This document shows, piece after piece, positions 7,728-18,711 of a DNA stretch of 63,724 nt. A program made the position numbers and the translations under genes. Each line of letters opens with the position of its first letter. The stretch's first letter is position 1. Origin of the DNA: Arcobacter sp. (GTDB taxonomy: Bacteria > Campylobacterota > Campylobacteria > Campylobacterales > Arcobacteraceae); assembly GCA_002869565.1 (NCBI GenBank), contig PKUJ01000029.1, forward strand, positions 1 to 63,724, written 5' to 3'. A model generated the notes under the pieces. That model saw nothing but the letters and a program-made list of their open reading frames with translations, had not been told where the DNA came from and did no database searches.

Positions 7728-9317
7728 TTGCAAACGGTAGTAAAAAATCATATAGAAAAAGTATTAGATACAAATATAGTATTAGAAAAACCTAAAGATC
7801 TATCTCTCGGTCATTTTGCGACACCTATAGCCTTTTCTTTAGCAAAAGAGTATAGAAAGTCTCCAATGATAATTGCAGATGAATTAGCAGCTAAATTTGT
7901 TGATTCAGAGATGTTTGAAAAAGTTGAAGCAGTAAAAGGTTTTATAAACTTTAAACTATCAAACAGTTTTTTAGAAGAATTTTCAAAAAATGCTTTATCT
8001 TCAGGTGAAAATTATGCAAAAGAAGAATCTAAAAATGAAAAGATTCTTTTAGAGTATGTAAGTGCAAATCCTACTGGACCATTACATATAGGTCATGCTA
8101 GAGGTGCTATACAAGGTGATGCATTAGCTAGAGTTGGAAAACACTTAGGTTATGATATTACAACAGAGTATTATGTTAATGATGCTGGTGCACAAATGGA
8201 TCTTCTTGGACTCTCTTTAGCTTTAGCAGGACAAGAATCTATTTTAAATCAAGAAGTTGACTATCCTGAAAAATATTATAGAGGTGATTACCTTTTTGAT
8301 ATTGCGAAAGATGTTGCTAATGATTTAGGAACAGATATATTTAATGATAATTCTAGACATATTGAATTAGCACTTTATGCAAAAGATAAAATTCTTGATT
8401 TAATCAAAACTGATATGGCTGATTTAGGAATAACTTTTGATTCTTATGTTTCTGAAAAATCACTTTATGTAAATTGGGATGAAACAAGAAAAGTTTTAGA
8501 AAATAATGGCTCTTTATACATTAAAGATGAAAAAGTTTGGATTAAATCTTCTGAGCTTGGAGATGATGTTGATAGAGTTGTTGTAAGAGATAATGGAATA
8601 CCTACATATTTAGCAGGTGATATTATTTATCATAAAAATAAATATGATAGAGGGTATGACAGATATATTAATATTTGGGGTGCAGATCATCATGGCTATA
8701 TCACAAGAGTAAAAGCAGCAATTAAATTTTTAGGTAACGATCCTGAGCAATTGGAAGTTTTACTTTCTCAAATGGTTCAACTTCTTAAAGGTGGAGAACC
8801 TTATAAAATGAGTAAAAGGGCTGGAAATGTTATTTTGATGTCTGATATTGTTGAAGAGATTGGTTCTGATGCATTAAGATTTATCTTTTTAACAAAGAAG
8901 AGTGATACTCATTTAGATTTTTATTTAGATAGATTAAAAAATCATGATAGTTCAAATCCTATATTTTATATAAATTATGCATATGCTAGAATAAACCAAG
9001 TATTTAAAAAAGCAGAAAAATCTTTTGATGATGTAAAAGATATTTCATACGAAAATTTAAATCAAGATGCATTAAATTTAGTTTATGAGTCATTATTATT
9101 ACCATCAGTTTTAAATGAAGCATTTAGCAAAAGAGATATGCAAAAGATTACGGATTATCTTTACTCTTTAGCGTCATCAGTACATAGATTTTACAATGAA
9201 TACAAGATTGTTGGAAGTGATGAAGAAGCACAGTACTTAAAAGTACTAAGTCTTTGTGCACTTACTTTAAAGTCAAGTTTAAATTTATTAGGAATAAAAG
9301 CTAAGGATACTATGTAA
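7728..9317 (+). CDS. argS: Arginyl-tRNA synthetase
   Basis: A 529-residue class Ia synthetase charging tRNA-Arg. The HIGH signature appears as GPLHIGHARG and the KMSKS-like element as YKMSKRAGN. The start is a TTG; it is preferred because the N-terminal Add-1 domain would be cut by any later ATG. The GHFATP region is family-typical. The stop overlaps the ATG of a tiny downstream ORF. Confidence 0.95.
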   Translation: MQTVVKNHIEKVLDTNIVLEKPKDLSLGHFATPIAFSLAKEYRKSPMIIADELAAKFVDSEMFEKVEAVKGFINFKLSNSFLEEFSKNALSSGENYAKEESKNEKILLEYVSANPTGPLHIGHARGAIQGDALARVGKHLGYDITTEYYVNDAGAQMDLLGLSLALAGQESILNQEVDYPEKYYRGDYLFDIAKDVANDLGTDIFNDNSRHIELALYAKDKILDLIKTDMADLGITFDSYVSEKSLYVNWDETRKVLENNGSLYIKDEKVWIKSSELGDDVDRVVVRDNGIPTYLAGDIIYHKNKYDRGYDRYINIWGADHHGYITRVKAAIKFLGNDPEQLEVLLSQMVQLLKGGEPYKMSKRAGNVILMSDIVEEIGSDALRFIFLTKKSDTHLDFYLDRLKNHDSSNPIFYINYAYARINQVFKKAEKSFDDVKDISYENLNQDALNLVYESLLLPSVLNEAFSKRDMQKITDYLYSLASSVHRFYNEYKIVGSDEEAQYLKVLSLCALTLKSSLNLLGIKAKDTM

Positions 9318-9448
9318 TGAAGTGGTTTATTATTATTTTAGTTATAGGTCTAGGCATCGCTATTTCTACTGGCTACATGGGTGGAGCTAAAGATGCTGCA
9401 GGAAATTATAATAAAATTTTAACAGGTAAACCAGCAACTAAAGGTTAG
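9317..9448 (+). CDS. 43-residue single-pass membrane microprotein
   Basis: A short ORF whose ATG overlaps the last base of the argS stop (TAATG), implying translational coupling. It encodes one membrane helix (about residues 3-20) followed by a glycine/alanine/lysine-rich tail GYMGGAKDAAGNYNKIL. I do not recognise it. The overlap, the hydrophobic helix and position ahead of a terminator support it as a real gene, but homologues would be needed to be sure. Confidence 0.6.
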   Translation: MKWFIIILVIGLGIAISTGYMGGAKDAAGNYNKILTGKPATKG

Positions 9449-9450
9449 TA

Positions 9451-9496
9451 AGAGTGAAAAATAAAATGTTAAAAACCTTTTATTTTCTCTTTTTTT
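9451..9496. terminator. Imperfect hairpin with T run between convergent genes
   Basis: An AGAG...AATAAAA left arm pairs with a TTTTATTTTCTC right arm, with a small bulge, followed by seven Ts on the plus strand. It lies between the microprotein gene and the convergent rsfS. Confidence 0.45.
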
Positions 9497-9818
9497 AAGC
9501 TTTTGTTTCTAGTTCACTTAAAAATTCTTCAATAGAGTACTTTTCTCTATATTTTTCACTAATTAGGTGAATAAAAATATCTCCTAAATCAATGATAGTC
9601 CAATCATCGTCATCATCAACTCTTAAGAATTCTTCCCCTTCTGGTTTTAATTCATTTTTTAAATAGTTTAATAATGCAAATGCATGTTTAGAATTTAAAG
9701 TAGTTGCAATTACAACATAATCAACAATATAATCTTTTGAAGTTAAATCAATTACTTCAATATTTTCAGCTTTTTTATCATTTAGAATTTGTTCAATTCT
9801 TTCTAATCTTTTGTTCAA
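9495..9818 (-). CDS. rsfS: Ribosomal silencing factor RsfS
   Basis: A 107-residue DUF143-family protein that binds ribosomal protein L14 and blocks subunit joining in starvation. Conserved elements are IEVIDLTSKDYIVDYVVIAT and DWTIIDLGDIFIHL. It overlaps the end of nadD by four bases, the usual nadD-rsfS pairing. Confidence 0.93.
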   Translation of the reverse strand: MNKRLERIEQILNDKKAENIEVIDLTSKDYIVDYVVIATTLNSKHAFALLNYLKNELKPEGEEFLRVDDDDDWTIIDLGDIFIHLISEKYREKYSIEEFLSELETKA

Positions 9819-10366
9819 TTTTTACCTTTTTTGTGCCAGATTTTTTGCACATCTTTTCTTATTTTTTTTGTAATATAATCCAAATTAAAAGTATTTCTAA
9901 GTTCAGTTGAACTAATCTTAATATCTACCTTTAATCTTTTTATATCATCATTTTTTTCATACTCAAAGCCATCTCTTGTAACAACAACTAAGGTAACAAG
10001 TTCTTTGATTTCTTTATAATTGTGCCATAAATGGAATGATTTATAATTATCAGCACCAATTACTAAATAAACTTTAGTTGGCTGATATTTTTCAATCATA
10101 TATTCGATAGTTTCAATCGAATATACAGGCCTTTCTTGGCTAATTTCAAAATCAGAGACTTTTATATTCTCTTTTTTAGAGAACAATTTTTTTAGAAGCT
10201 TAAATCTAGTTCTTGCATCTAAAAAAGATTTGACTTTTAATGGGTTCAAATAGGCAGGCATAACTATTAACATATCAATATCTAACTTTTTGATAATTCT
10301 TTTTGCAATAGTTTGATGACCTATATGAGGTGGGTCAAAACTACCACCAAAAATAGCAATGTGCAC
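9815..10366 (-). CDS. nadD: Nicotinate-nucleotide adenylyltransferase
   Basis: A 183-residue NaMN adenylyltransferase for NAD synthesis. The nucleotidyl-transferase signature GGSFDPPHIGHQ begins at residue 8, and ISSTELRN near the C-terminus is the second (ISSTxIR) motif. It is divergent from gap and overlaps rsfS downstream. Length is slightly short but complete. Confidence 0.93.
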   Translation of the reverse strand: MHIAIFGGSFDPPHIGHQTIAKRIIKKLDIDMLIVMPAYLNPLKVKSFLDARTRFKLLKKLFSKKENIKVSDFEISQERPVYSIETIEYMIEKYQPTKVYLVIGADNYKSFHLWHNYKEIKELVTLVVVTRDGFEYEKNDDIKRLKVDIKISSTELRNTFNLDYITKKIRKDVQKIWHKKGKN

Positions 10367-10417
10367 TTAATTTTTACCTTTGTTTTTTGATTAAATTATA
10401 TTATAGCAATATTTGGA

Positions 10418-10423
10418 TAAAAT
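10418..10423 (+). promoter_or_regulatory. Probable -10 box of the gap operon
   Basis: TAAAAT in a T/A-rich context 33 bases before the gap ATG; an AAGGG ribosome site follows. It would drive gap-pgk-tpiA-fabI. Confidence 0.45.
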
Positions 10424-10456
10424 ATCTACCAATTTATTATATACAAAAGGGTAAAT

Positions 10457-11455
10457 ATGGCTGTAAAAGTAGCAATCAATGGTTTTGGAAGAATTGGTAG
10501 ATGCGTAGCAAGAATAATTGAACAAAGAGAAGATGTTGAATTAGTTGCGATTAATGACACTGCAGAACCAGAGATGTTAGAATATATTACAAAATATGAT
10601 ACTGTTCATGGAACATTTGAAGGTGATGTTGAAGTTAAAGATGGTTTTTTAAAAATGGGTAAAATAAATGCAAAACTTTATTCTACAAGAGATGCAAAAG
10701 AATTAACTTTTTCAAAAGAGTGTGGGGCTGAAATAATCTTAGAATGTACAGGGGCATACCTTACACAAGAAAAATGTCAAATTCATATTGACAATGGAGC
10801 AAAAAAAGTTGTTATGTCTGCACCTGCAAAAGATGATACTCCAACATTTGTATTGGGTGTAAATGAGTCTGAATACAAAGGGCAATTAATCATTTCGAAT
10901 GCTTCTTGTACAACTAACTGTTTAGGTCCAGTTGCAAAGATTATTGATGATGCTTTTGGAATTGAAAAAGGTTTAATGACTACCATTCATTCTTATACAA
11001 ATGATCAAAATATTTTAGATGTAAAACATAGTAAAGATAAAAGAAGAGCTAGAGCAGGGGCACAAAATATGATCCCTACTACAACAGGTGCAGCAAAAGC
11101 TATGAAACTTATTATGCCTCAATTAGATGGAAAGCTTCATGGTCAATCAGTTAGAGTTCCTACACCAAATGTATCTATGGTAGATGTAAATTTTTGCGTA
11201 AGTAAAAAAACTTCAAAAGAAGAAATTAATGCATTATTTGAAGCCAAAGCAAAAGAACTTGCAGGAATAGTATCAGTTGATAATAAAATGTTAGTATCTT
11301 CAGATTTAATTGGAAATACAAACTCTACAATTATTGCGGCTGATTTAACTCAAGTTATTGGTGAAGATATGATAAAAATTATGACTTGGTATGACAATGA
11401 GTGGGGTTATTCTTCGAGATTAGTTGATATGGCTTTATACGTAGCAAATAAATAA
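10457..11455 (+). CDS. gap: Glyceraldehyde-3-phosphate dehydrogenase
   Basis: A 332-residue NAD(P)-dependent enzyme. The Rossmann motif NGFGRIGR is at the N-terminus and the catalytic Cys151 lies in SNASCTTNC. It heads the operon gap-pgk-tpiA-fabI; in Campylobacterota, which often lack 6-phosphofructokinase, these steps serve mainly gluconeogenesis. pgk begins 11 bases after its stop. Confidence 0.96.
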   Translation: MAVKVAINGFGRIGRCVARIIEQREDVELVAINDTAEPEMLEYITKYDTVHGTFEGDVEVKDGFLKMGKINAKLYSTRDAKELTFSKECGAEIILECTGAYLTQEKCQIHIDNGAKKVVMSAPAKDDTPTFVLGVNESEYKGQLIISNASCTTNCLGPVAKIIDDAFGIEKGLMTTIHSYTNDQNILDVKHSKDKRRARAGAQNMIPTTTGAAKAMKLIMPQLDGKLHGQSVRVPTPNVSMVDVNFCVSKKTSKEEINALFEAKAKELAGIVSVDNKMLVSSDLIGNTNSTIIAADLTQVIGEDMIKIMTWYDNEWGYSSRLVDMALYVANK

Positions 11456-11466
11456 AAGGTTAAAAA

Positions 11467-12663
11467 ATGAAATTACAAGAGATTAGAAATATTGATATTG
11501 ATGGTAAAAAAGTATTTATTAGATGTGATTTTAATGTGCCAATGGATGAGTACAATAATATTTCTGATGATAGAAGAATTAGAAGTGCATTAAATACTAT
11601 TAGATATTGTATAGATAGAGATTGTTCAATTATCTTGGCATCTCATTTTGGTAGACCAACTGAACCTGGAGAAGAAAAATTTTCATTAAAACCTATTGCT
11701 AAAAGACTTCATACTCTTTTAAAACAAGAGATTAAAATGGCAAAAAATGTTGTTCAAGATGATACTTTAGAAACTGCTAAGAATTTACAATCGGGAGAAA
11801 TTTTACTTCTTGAAAATTTAAGATATAACCCTGCTGAAAAAGCAAATGATGAAGAGTTTGCAAAAAAACTTGCATCTATGGCAGATATTTATATTAATGA
11901 TGCTTTTGGTGTTTCTCATAGAGCACATGCCTCAGTTGAAGCTATTACAAAATATTTTGATAAAAATCATAAAGCTGCTGGTTTTTTACTTGCAAAAGAG
12001 ATTAAATTTTTTCACAAAATTATAGATAATCCAAAAAGACCTTTTGTCTCTATTGTTGGAGGTTCAAAAGTTTCGGGAAAACTTGAAGTATTACATAATT
12101 TAATTACTAAAGTTGATAAAATCCTAATTGGTGGAGGAATGGCATTTACATTCTTAAAAGCTTTAGGTCATGAAATTGGTAACTCTTTAGTTGAAGATGA
12201 TTTAATGCCAGAGGCTTTAAAAATTATGGAAGAAGCAAAAGAATTAGGTGTAAAAGTTTATCTTCCTGTTGATATTGTTGTAGCAGAAGCATTTGATCCA
12301 GAAGCAATCGCAAAACATGTAACTATTCAGGAAATTCCAAAAAATTGGATGGGACTTGATATTGGACCTGCTACGGCTCAATTATTTAGATTAGCACTTT
12401 CTGATGCAAATACAATTTTATGGAATGGACCAATGGGTGTTTATGAAATGGAAAAATTTGCTAAAGGAAGTACAAGAATTTCTAATACAGTAGCTCAATC
12501 TTTTGCAACAACTGTTGTAGGTGGGGGTGATACTGCTGACTTAGTTAGAGTAACTGGGGATGAAGATGATATGACTTTTATTTCTACTGGTTGTGGAGCT
12601 TCATTAGAGTTAATTGAAGGAAAAGTTTTACCTGGTGTTAAAGCACTTATAATAGAGGAATAA
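11467..12663 (+). CDS. pgk: Phosphoglycerate kinase
   Basis: A 398-residue enzyme interconverting 1,3-bisphosphoglycerate and 3-phosphoglycerate. Family motifs include [15 protein letters not shown], the nucleotide loop GGSKVSGK and the C-terminal [10 protein letters not shown]. Full length. The next gene starts two bases after the stop. Confidence 0.96.
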   Translation: MKLQEIRNIDIDGKKVFIRCDFNVPMDEYNNISDDRRIRSALNTIRYCIDRDCSIILASHFGRPTEPGEEKFSLKPIAKRLHTLLKQEIKMAKNVVQDDTLETAKNLQSGEILLLENLRYNPAEKANDEEFAKKLASMADIYINDAFGVSHRAHASVEAITKYFDKNHKAAGFLLAKEIKFFHKIIDNPKRPFVSIVGGSKVSGKLEVLHNLITKVDKILIGGGMAFTFLKALGHEIGNSLVEDDLMPEALKIMEEAKELGVKVYLPVDIVVAEAFDPEAIAKHVTIQEIPKNWMGLDIGPATAQLFRLALSDANTILWNGPMGVYEMEKFAKGSTRISNTVAQSFATTVVGGGDTADLVRVTGDEDDMTFISTGCGASLELIEGKVLPGVKALIIEE

Positions 12664-12665
12664 GA

Positions 12666-14230
<1,565 letters not shown>

Positions 14231-14240
<10 letters not shown>

Positions 14241-14460
14241 GAGATAATGGTTGGAGCATAGCGAAGCCATTATGTCCGAAACAGACAAGTAGATTATAAA
14301 GAATAAGCTTTTAGCAAATTTCTGCGTTGGGAAGAAAATCTTAGACACTCACTTACTATGTGTAAGCTCTTGCCTATGATTTTCATCCCGCCTTGAACTT
14401 CACTTAAAATCTTACACTTTCTAATCACTCGTTTTTATAAAAAAGTTTTTGTTTAGAATT
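14231..14460. other. Structured gene-free element, candidate ncRNA or dispersed repeat
   Basis: The stretch between fabI and lysA holds no credible ORF but several inverted repeats: GTCTGT at 14233-14238 with ACAGAC at 14281-14286; ATAATGG at 14244-14250 with CCATTAT at 14267-14273; GGGAAGAAAATC at 14329-14340 with GATTTTCATCCC at 14378-14389 (11 of 12 pairs), itself enclosing a CTTAC/GTAAG hairpin at 14352-14366. It looks richer in G and C than neighbouring intergenic DNA. It could be a small RNA, a REP/MITE-like dispersed repeat, or a long 3' structure. I cannot match it to a named RNA family. Confidence 0.5.
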
Positions 14461-14504
14461 TATTGAAATTTTAAATTAAAATTTTAAAAATATATAGGAA
14501 AAAA

Positions 14505-15713
14505 ATGAATATTAATTTTAAAGAATTAGCAAACAAATATCAAACTCCGTATTATGTTTACGATTTTGATCATATTACAAATCAATATACTGAATTAAAA
14601 GATGCTTTTAAAGAAAGAAAATCTTTAGTTGCATATGCTGTTAAGGCGAATTCAAATTTATCTGTTATTAAACATTTAGCAAATCTTGGTGCTGGTGCTG
14701 ATTGTGTCTCTATTGGTGAAGTAAAACGTGCTTTAAAAGTTGGAATTGCACCTTATAAAATTATCTTCTCTTGTGTTGGCAAAATTGATGATGAAATTAG
14801 ACAAGCTCTTGAATTAGATATATTAATGATAAATGTAGAATCGGATGCTGAATTACAAAGAGTTGAAATTATTGCAAAAGAGTTAAATAAAACTGCAAGA
14901 ATTTCTATTAGAGTTAATCCAAATATCGACCCTCAAACACATCCATATATTTCAACTGGATTACATGAAAATAAATTTGGTGTTGATATTGATACTGCAA
15001 AAAGAATGTATATTCAATGTAAAAATTCTGATAATCTTGACTCTGTAGGAATTCATTGTCATATTGGTTCTCAGTTAACACAACTTGAGCCAATTAAAGA
15101 ATCAGTAAAAATTGTTGCAGACTTAGTTAGAAATTTAAAAGCTATTAATATTGAACTTTCATTTATGGATATTGGTGGTGGTTTAGGAATTGTTTATGAC
15201 AATGAAAAACTAATTGATACAAATGAGTATGCACAATCAGTATTAGAAACTATGTTTGGCCTAGATATTACAGTTGTATGTGAGCCAGGAATATTCCTCG
15301 TTGGAAATTCAGGTATATTTGTTACAAAAGTTTTATATGAAAAAGTAAATGGTGAAAAAAGATTTGTTATTGTTGATGGAGCGATGAATGATTTAATTAG
15401 ACCATCATTATATGATGCATATCATAAAATTGAAGTTTTAAATGATAATGAAGAGTGTAGTGATTGTAATTTAGTTGGACCAGTTTGTGAAAGTGGTGAT
15501 TTTTTTGCAAAAAATATTGACTTACCAAAAACAGAACACAATGACTTGGTAGCTATTTATTCTGCTGGTGCGTACTGTTTTACCATGGCATCAAACTATA
15601 ATACTAGAGGTAGAGTTGCTGAAATTGCAATTGAAAATGGTCAAGATAGATTGATTAGAAAAAGAGAAACTTTTGAAGATATTATTGCTTTAGAAGAAGA
15701 GTTTTTAAAATAG
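14505..15713 (+). CDS. lysA: Diaminopimelate decarboxylase
   Basis: A 402-residue PLP enzyme making lysine from meso-diaminopimelate. The PLP lysine is in VAYAVKANSN, and the substrate/PLP region GPVCESGDFF and glycine-rich DIGGGLGI are present. It begins the lysA-HAD-pheA-hisC set conserved in Campylobacter. An AGGA site precedes the ATG. Confidence 0.95.
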   Translation: MNINFKELANKYQTPYYVYDFDHITNQYTELKDAFKERKSLVAYAVKANSNLSVIKHLANLGAGADCVSIGEVKRALKVGIAPYKIIFSCVGKIDDEIRQALELDILMINVESDAELQRVEIIAKELNKTARISIRVNPNIDPQTHPYISTGLHENKFGVDIDTAKRMYIQCKNSDNLDSVGIHCHIGSQLTQLEPIKESVKIVADLVRNLKAINIELSFMDIGGGLGIVYDNEKLIDTNEYAQSVLETMFGLDITVVCEPGIFLVGNSGIFVTKVLYEKVNGEKRFVIVDGAMNDLIRPSLYDAYHKIEVLNDNEECSDCNLVGPVCESGDFFAKNIDLPKTEHNDLVAIYSAGAYCFTMASNYNTRGRVAEIAIENGQDRLIRKRETFEDIIALEEEFLK

Positions 15714-15716
15714 AGT

Positions 15717-16505
15717 ATGAGTAAAATGACAAGAGGATTTTTTATAGATGTACAAGGTACATTAATAGATGATATAAATAAAGAACCAATTTATGGTGCC
15801 TGTGAATTTATTTCATATTTAAATAAAAATGATATTCCTTATGTGGTTATTACTAATAATACAAAAGAGACAAGTGCAAATTTCTTACAGAGTTTAAAAG
15901 AAAAAGGTTTTGATATAAAAAATTATATTGATCCTTTTTATATTTTAAGAGAGACTGTAAAGAGTAAAAAAATTGCAGCCTTTGGAACAGATAAATTTTT
16001 AGAAGTTTTAAAAGAGTTAGGGTATGAATTAGATTTTGAAACTTTTGAAACTTTGATTGTTTAAATTAGAGAAGATTATACAAATGAAGATTATGCAAAA
16101 ATGATTGAATGTTCTTTAAAAACTGACAATTTAATAGGAATGCATGGAACTTCAACATATAGTAAAAATGGAAAGAGATACCCAGGTGTTGGGGCAATTA
16201 TGTCTATGATAAAGTTTGCGGTAAATAAAGATTATGAAGTTGTTGGAAAACCAAGTTTCAATTTTTATGATAAAGCAAGGGACTTAATTAGTTTAGATTT
16301 TAAAGAAATCACTGTAATTAGTGATGATATGATTGGGGATTTATTAGGTGCTCAAAAATTAAATATGCATTCTTGTTTAGTTTTGAGTGGAAAAGTAAGG
16401 TCTGAAGAAGAGATTTTAAATACTTTAAGTAAAAATGAAATTCCAAAAAATATTTGTAAAGAGATGAGTGATGTTTTAGAACTTTTAAAAAAAGGCGAGA
16501 TATGA
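15717..16505 (+). pseudogene. HAD-IIA family hydrolase with an in-frame stop
   Basis: Reading from the ATG at 15717, the product has the HAD motif I region FFIDVQGTLIDD (DxxGTL) and motif II VVITNNT, then meets TAA at 16062-16064 (codon 116). Without any frame change the frame continues IREDYTNEDYAKMIE to motif III/IV ITVISDDMIGDLLGA and stops at 16505, giving a 262-residue protein if the stop were a sense codon. No indel is needed, so this is a base substitution or a sequencing error. The gene lies between lysA and pheA as in Campylobacter and overlaps pheA by four bases, which argues that the full-length frame was recently functional. The substrate is unknown. Confidence 0.85.
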
Positions 16506-17569
16506 ATGAATCTGGATTAAAAGCATTAAGGGATAAGTTAGATTCTATTGATAATGAGTTACTGAAACTCATTAATGAAAGAATGGAAATTGTTCATCAA
16601 GTAGGAGCTGTAAAAGCTCAAAGTGGTGGTGCAATTTATAGACCTGAAAGAGAAAAAGCTATTATTGATAGACTGGAATCCTTAAATGAAGGCAAGTTAA
16701 ATAGAAGTGCAATTGAAGCACTGTTTCTAGAAATATTTGCTATTTCAAGAAATCTTGAATTACCAGAAAATATTGCATATTTAGGTCCTGAAGGAAGTTT
16801 TACACACCAAGCAGCTGAAGCTAGATTTGGAGCTATGAGTTCATATCTTTCAATTGGTTCTATTAAAGGTGTTTTTAGAGAAGTAAGTACAAAAAAAGCA
16901 AAATTTGGTGTTGTTCCTATTGAAAACTCTTCAAATGGAATTGTAAGTGATACTATTAGTTGTTTAAGTACTTACAACTTAAAAATTATTGCAGAAATTA
17001 TACTTGATATCCATCATACCTTGGCAACTACTTGTGATAAAATAGAAGATATAAAAAGAATTTATTCAAAAGATATAGCCTTTGAACAGTGTCATAGATT
17101 TTTAGAAAATGTGGGTTTAGATGAAGTTGAACATATACCTGTAGAATCGACAACTAAAGCTGCAAAAATGGCTTTAACTGATCCCGGAAGTGCAGCAATT
17201 TGTCCACACGTTGGAGCAAAATTACATAATTTACCAATTTTATTTGAAAATATCGAAGATAAAGATAATAACAAGACAAGATTTTTTATAGTTAGTGATT
17301 TTGAAAATGCTCAAAGTGGAAAAGATAAAACATCAATTTTAGTTAAACTTCCAAATACACCAGGTGCATTGGTTGAATTTTTAACTGATTTTGATAATGC
17401 AGGGATTAACCTGACAAAAATCAAATCTCATATAGTTGAAGGTGTTTCAATTTTCTTTATTGATTTTAATGGTCATAAAGATGATGAAAATGTAAAAGGT
17501 ATTTTTAATAAGCATGCAGATTCTATTAAATTTTTAGGATCATACGTAAAAGAAGTAGAAGATATTTAA
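16502..17569 (+). CDS. pheA: Bifunctional chorismate mutase / prephenate dehydratase
   Basis: A 355-residue P-protein for phenylalanine synthesis. The N-terminal AroQ chorismate mutase helix bundle covers about residues 1-90 (LRDKLDSIDNELLKLINER); the prephenate dehydratase domain follows from AYLGPEGSFTHQAA with the VVPIENSSNG motif; the ACT domain (about 275-350) shows SILVKLPNTPGALVEFL, the phenylalanine feedback site. It overlaps the HAD gene end (ATGA). Confidence 0.95.
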   Translation: MNESGLKALRDKLDSIDNELLKLINERMEIVHQVGAVKAQSGGAIYRPEREKAIIDRLESLNEGKLNRSAIEALFLEIFAISRNLELPENIAYLGPEGSFTHQAAEARFGAMSSYLSIGSIKGVFREVSTKKAKFGVVPIENSSNGIVSDTISCLSTYNLKIIAEIILDIHHTLATTCDKIEDIKRIYSKDIAFEQCHRFLENVGLDEVEHIPVESTTKAAKMALTDPGSAAICPHVGAKLHNLPILFENIEDKDNNKTRFFIVSDFENAQSGKDKTSILVKLPNTPGALVEFLTDFDNAGINLTKIKSHIVEGVSIFFIDFNGHKDDENVKGIFNKHADSIKFLGSYVKEVEDI

Positions 17570-17584
17570 TTTATAGGAAAATAG

Positions 17585-18694
17585 ATGAAATTTAATGAAG
17601 TTTTAGAAAATGTTACAACCTATGAGGCTGGAAAACCAATTGAATTAGTTGTTAGAGAGTATGGTATAGATCCAAAAGATATTATAAAATTAGCTTCAAA
17701 TGAGAATCCGTATGGAACTAGTCCAAAGGTAACAGCTAAAGTTCAAGAGTTAGCTAAAAATATGTTTGTTTATCCAGATGATTCTATGTACGAGTTAAAA
17801 GAGGCTTTGGGCAAAAAGTTTGATGTTGACTCTTCAAATGTAATAATTGGTTCAGGAAGTGATCAAATTTTAGAATTTTGTGTACATGCTAAATGTGAAA
17901 AAGATTCTAAATTACTTATGGCTAAAACAACTTTTGCAATGTATGAAATATATGGTAAGCAAACAGGTTCAAAAATAATTAAAACTGATTCAGACACTCA
18001 TAATTTAGAAGAGTTCAAAGCTTTATACAAAGAGCATGGAGCTGATATTATATTTTTATGTTTACCAAATAATCCTCTTGGTGAAGCTTTAGATACTAAA
18101 GATGTATATAAATTTTTAGAAGAAGTTAGTAGTGATACGTTAGTAGTTGTTGATGGAGCTTATAATGAGTATGCATCTTTTAAAGATGAGAATAAAAGAA
18201 TAGTACCTAAAGATTTAATTACTAAATTCCCAAATTGTATCTATCTTGGGACATTTTCAAAAGCTTATGCTTTAGGTGGTATGAGAGTTGGATATGGAAT
18301 AGCACAAGCTGATATTATAAAAACACTTTATAAATTAAGAGCACCATTTAATATTACAACTTTAACTTTAGCTGCCGCAATAGAAGCTTTAAAGGATGAA
18401 GAGTTTGTAAGCACTTGTATTGCAAAAAACTTTGAAGAGATGAAAAGATATGAAGAGTATTCTAAATCAAAAGGTTTTGAATATATTCCCTCTTATACAA
18501 ACTTTATCACTATTAAAATGGGAGATAAATTTGTTTCTAAAGAAGTAGCTCAGAAACTTTTAGAACGTGGAGTTATTGTTCGAGATTTAACTGGATATGG
18601 TGTAAATGCTATAAGAATAACTATTGGAACAAATGAACAAAATACAAGAGTATTTAAAATATTAGATGAAGTACTATCAGCTTTAGAAAGATAA
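17585..18694 (+). CDS. hisC: Histidinol-phosphate aminotransferase
   Basis: A 369-residue class II fold PLP aminotransferase. Features are [12 protein letters not shown], the PLP Asp/Tyr region VVDGAYNEY and the Schiff-base lysine in [16 protein letters not shown]. The gene order pheA-hisC is conserved in Campylobacter. It can also act on aromatic substrates in some species, which fits the pheA context, but that is inference. Confidence 0.93.
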   Translation: MKFNEVLENVTTYEAGKPIELVVREYGIDPKDIIKLASNENPYGTSPKVTAKVQELAKNMFVYPDDSMYELKEALGKKFDVDSSNVIIGSGSDQILEFCVHAKCEKDSKLLMAKTTFAMYEIYGKQTGSKIIKTDSDTHNLEEFKALYKEHGADIIFLCLPNNPLGEALDTKDVYKFLEEVSSDTLVVVDGAYNEYASFKDENKRIVPKDLITKFPNCIYLGTFSKAYALGGMRVGYGIAQADIIKTLYKLRAPFNITTLTLAAAIEALKDEEFVSTCIAKNFEEMKRYEEYSKSKGFEYIPSYTNFITIKMGDKFVSKEVAQKLLERGVIVRDLTGYGVNAIRITIGTNEQNTRVFKILDEVLSALER

Positions 18695-18711
18695 GAGAAG
18701 CAACAAAAAAT

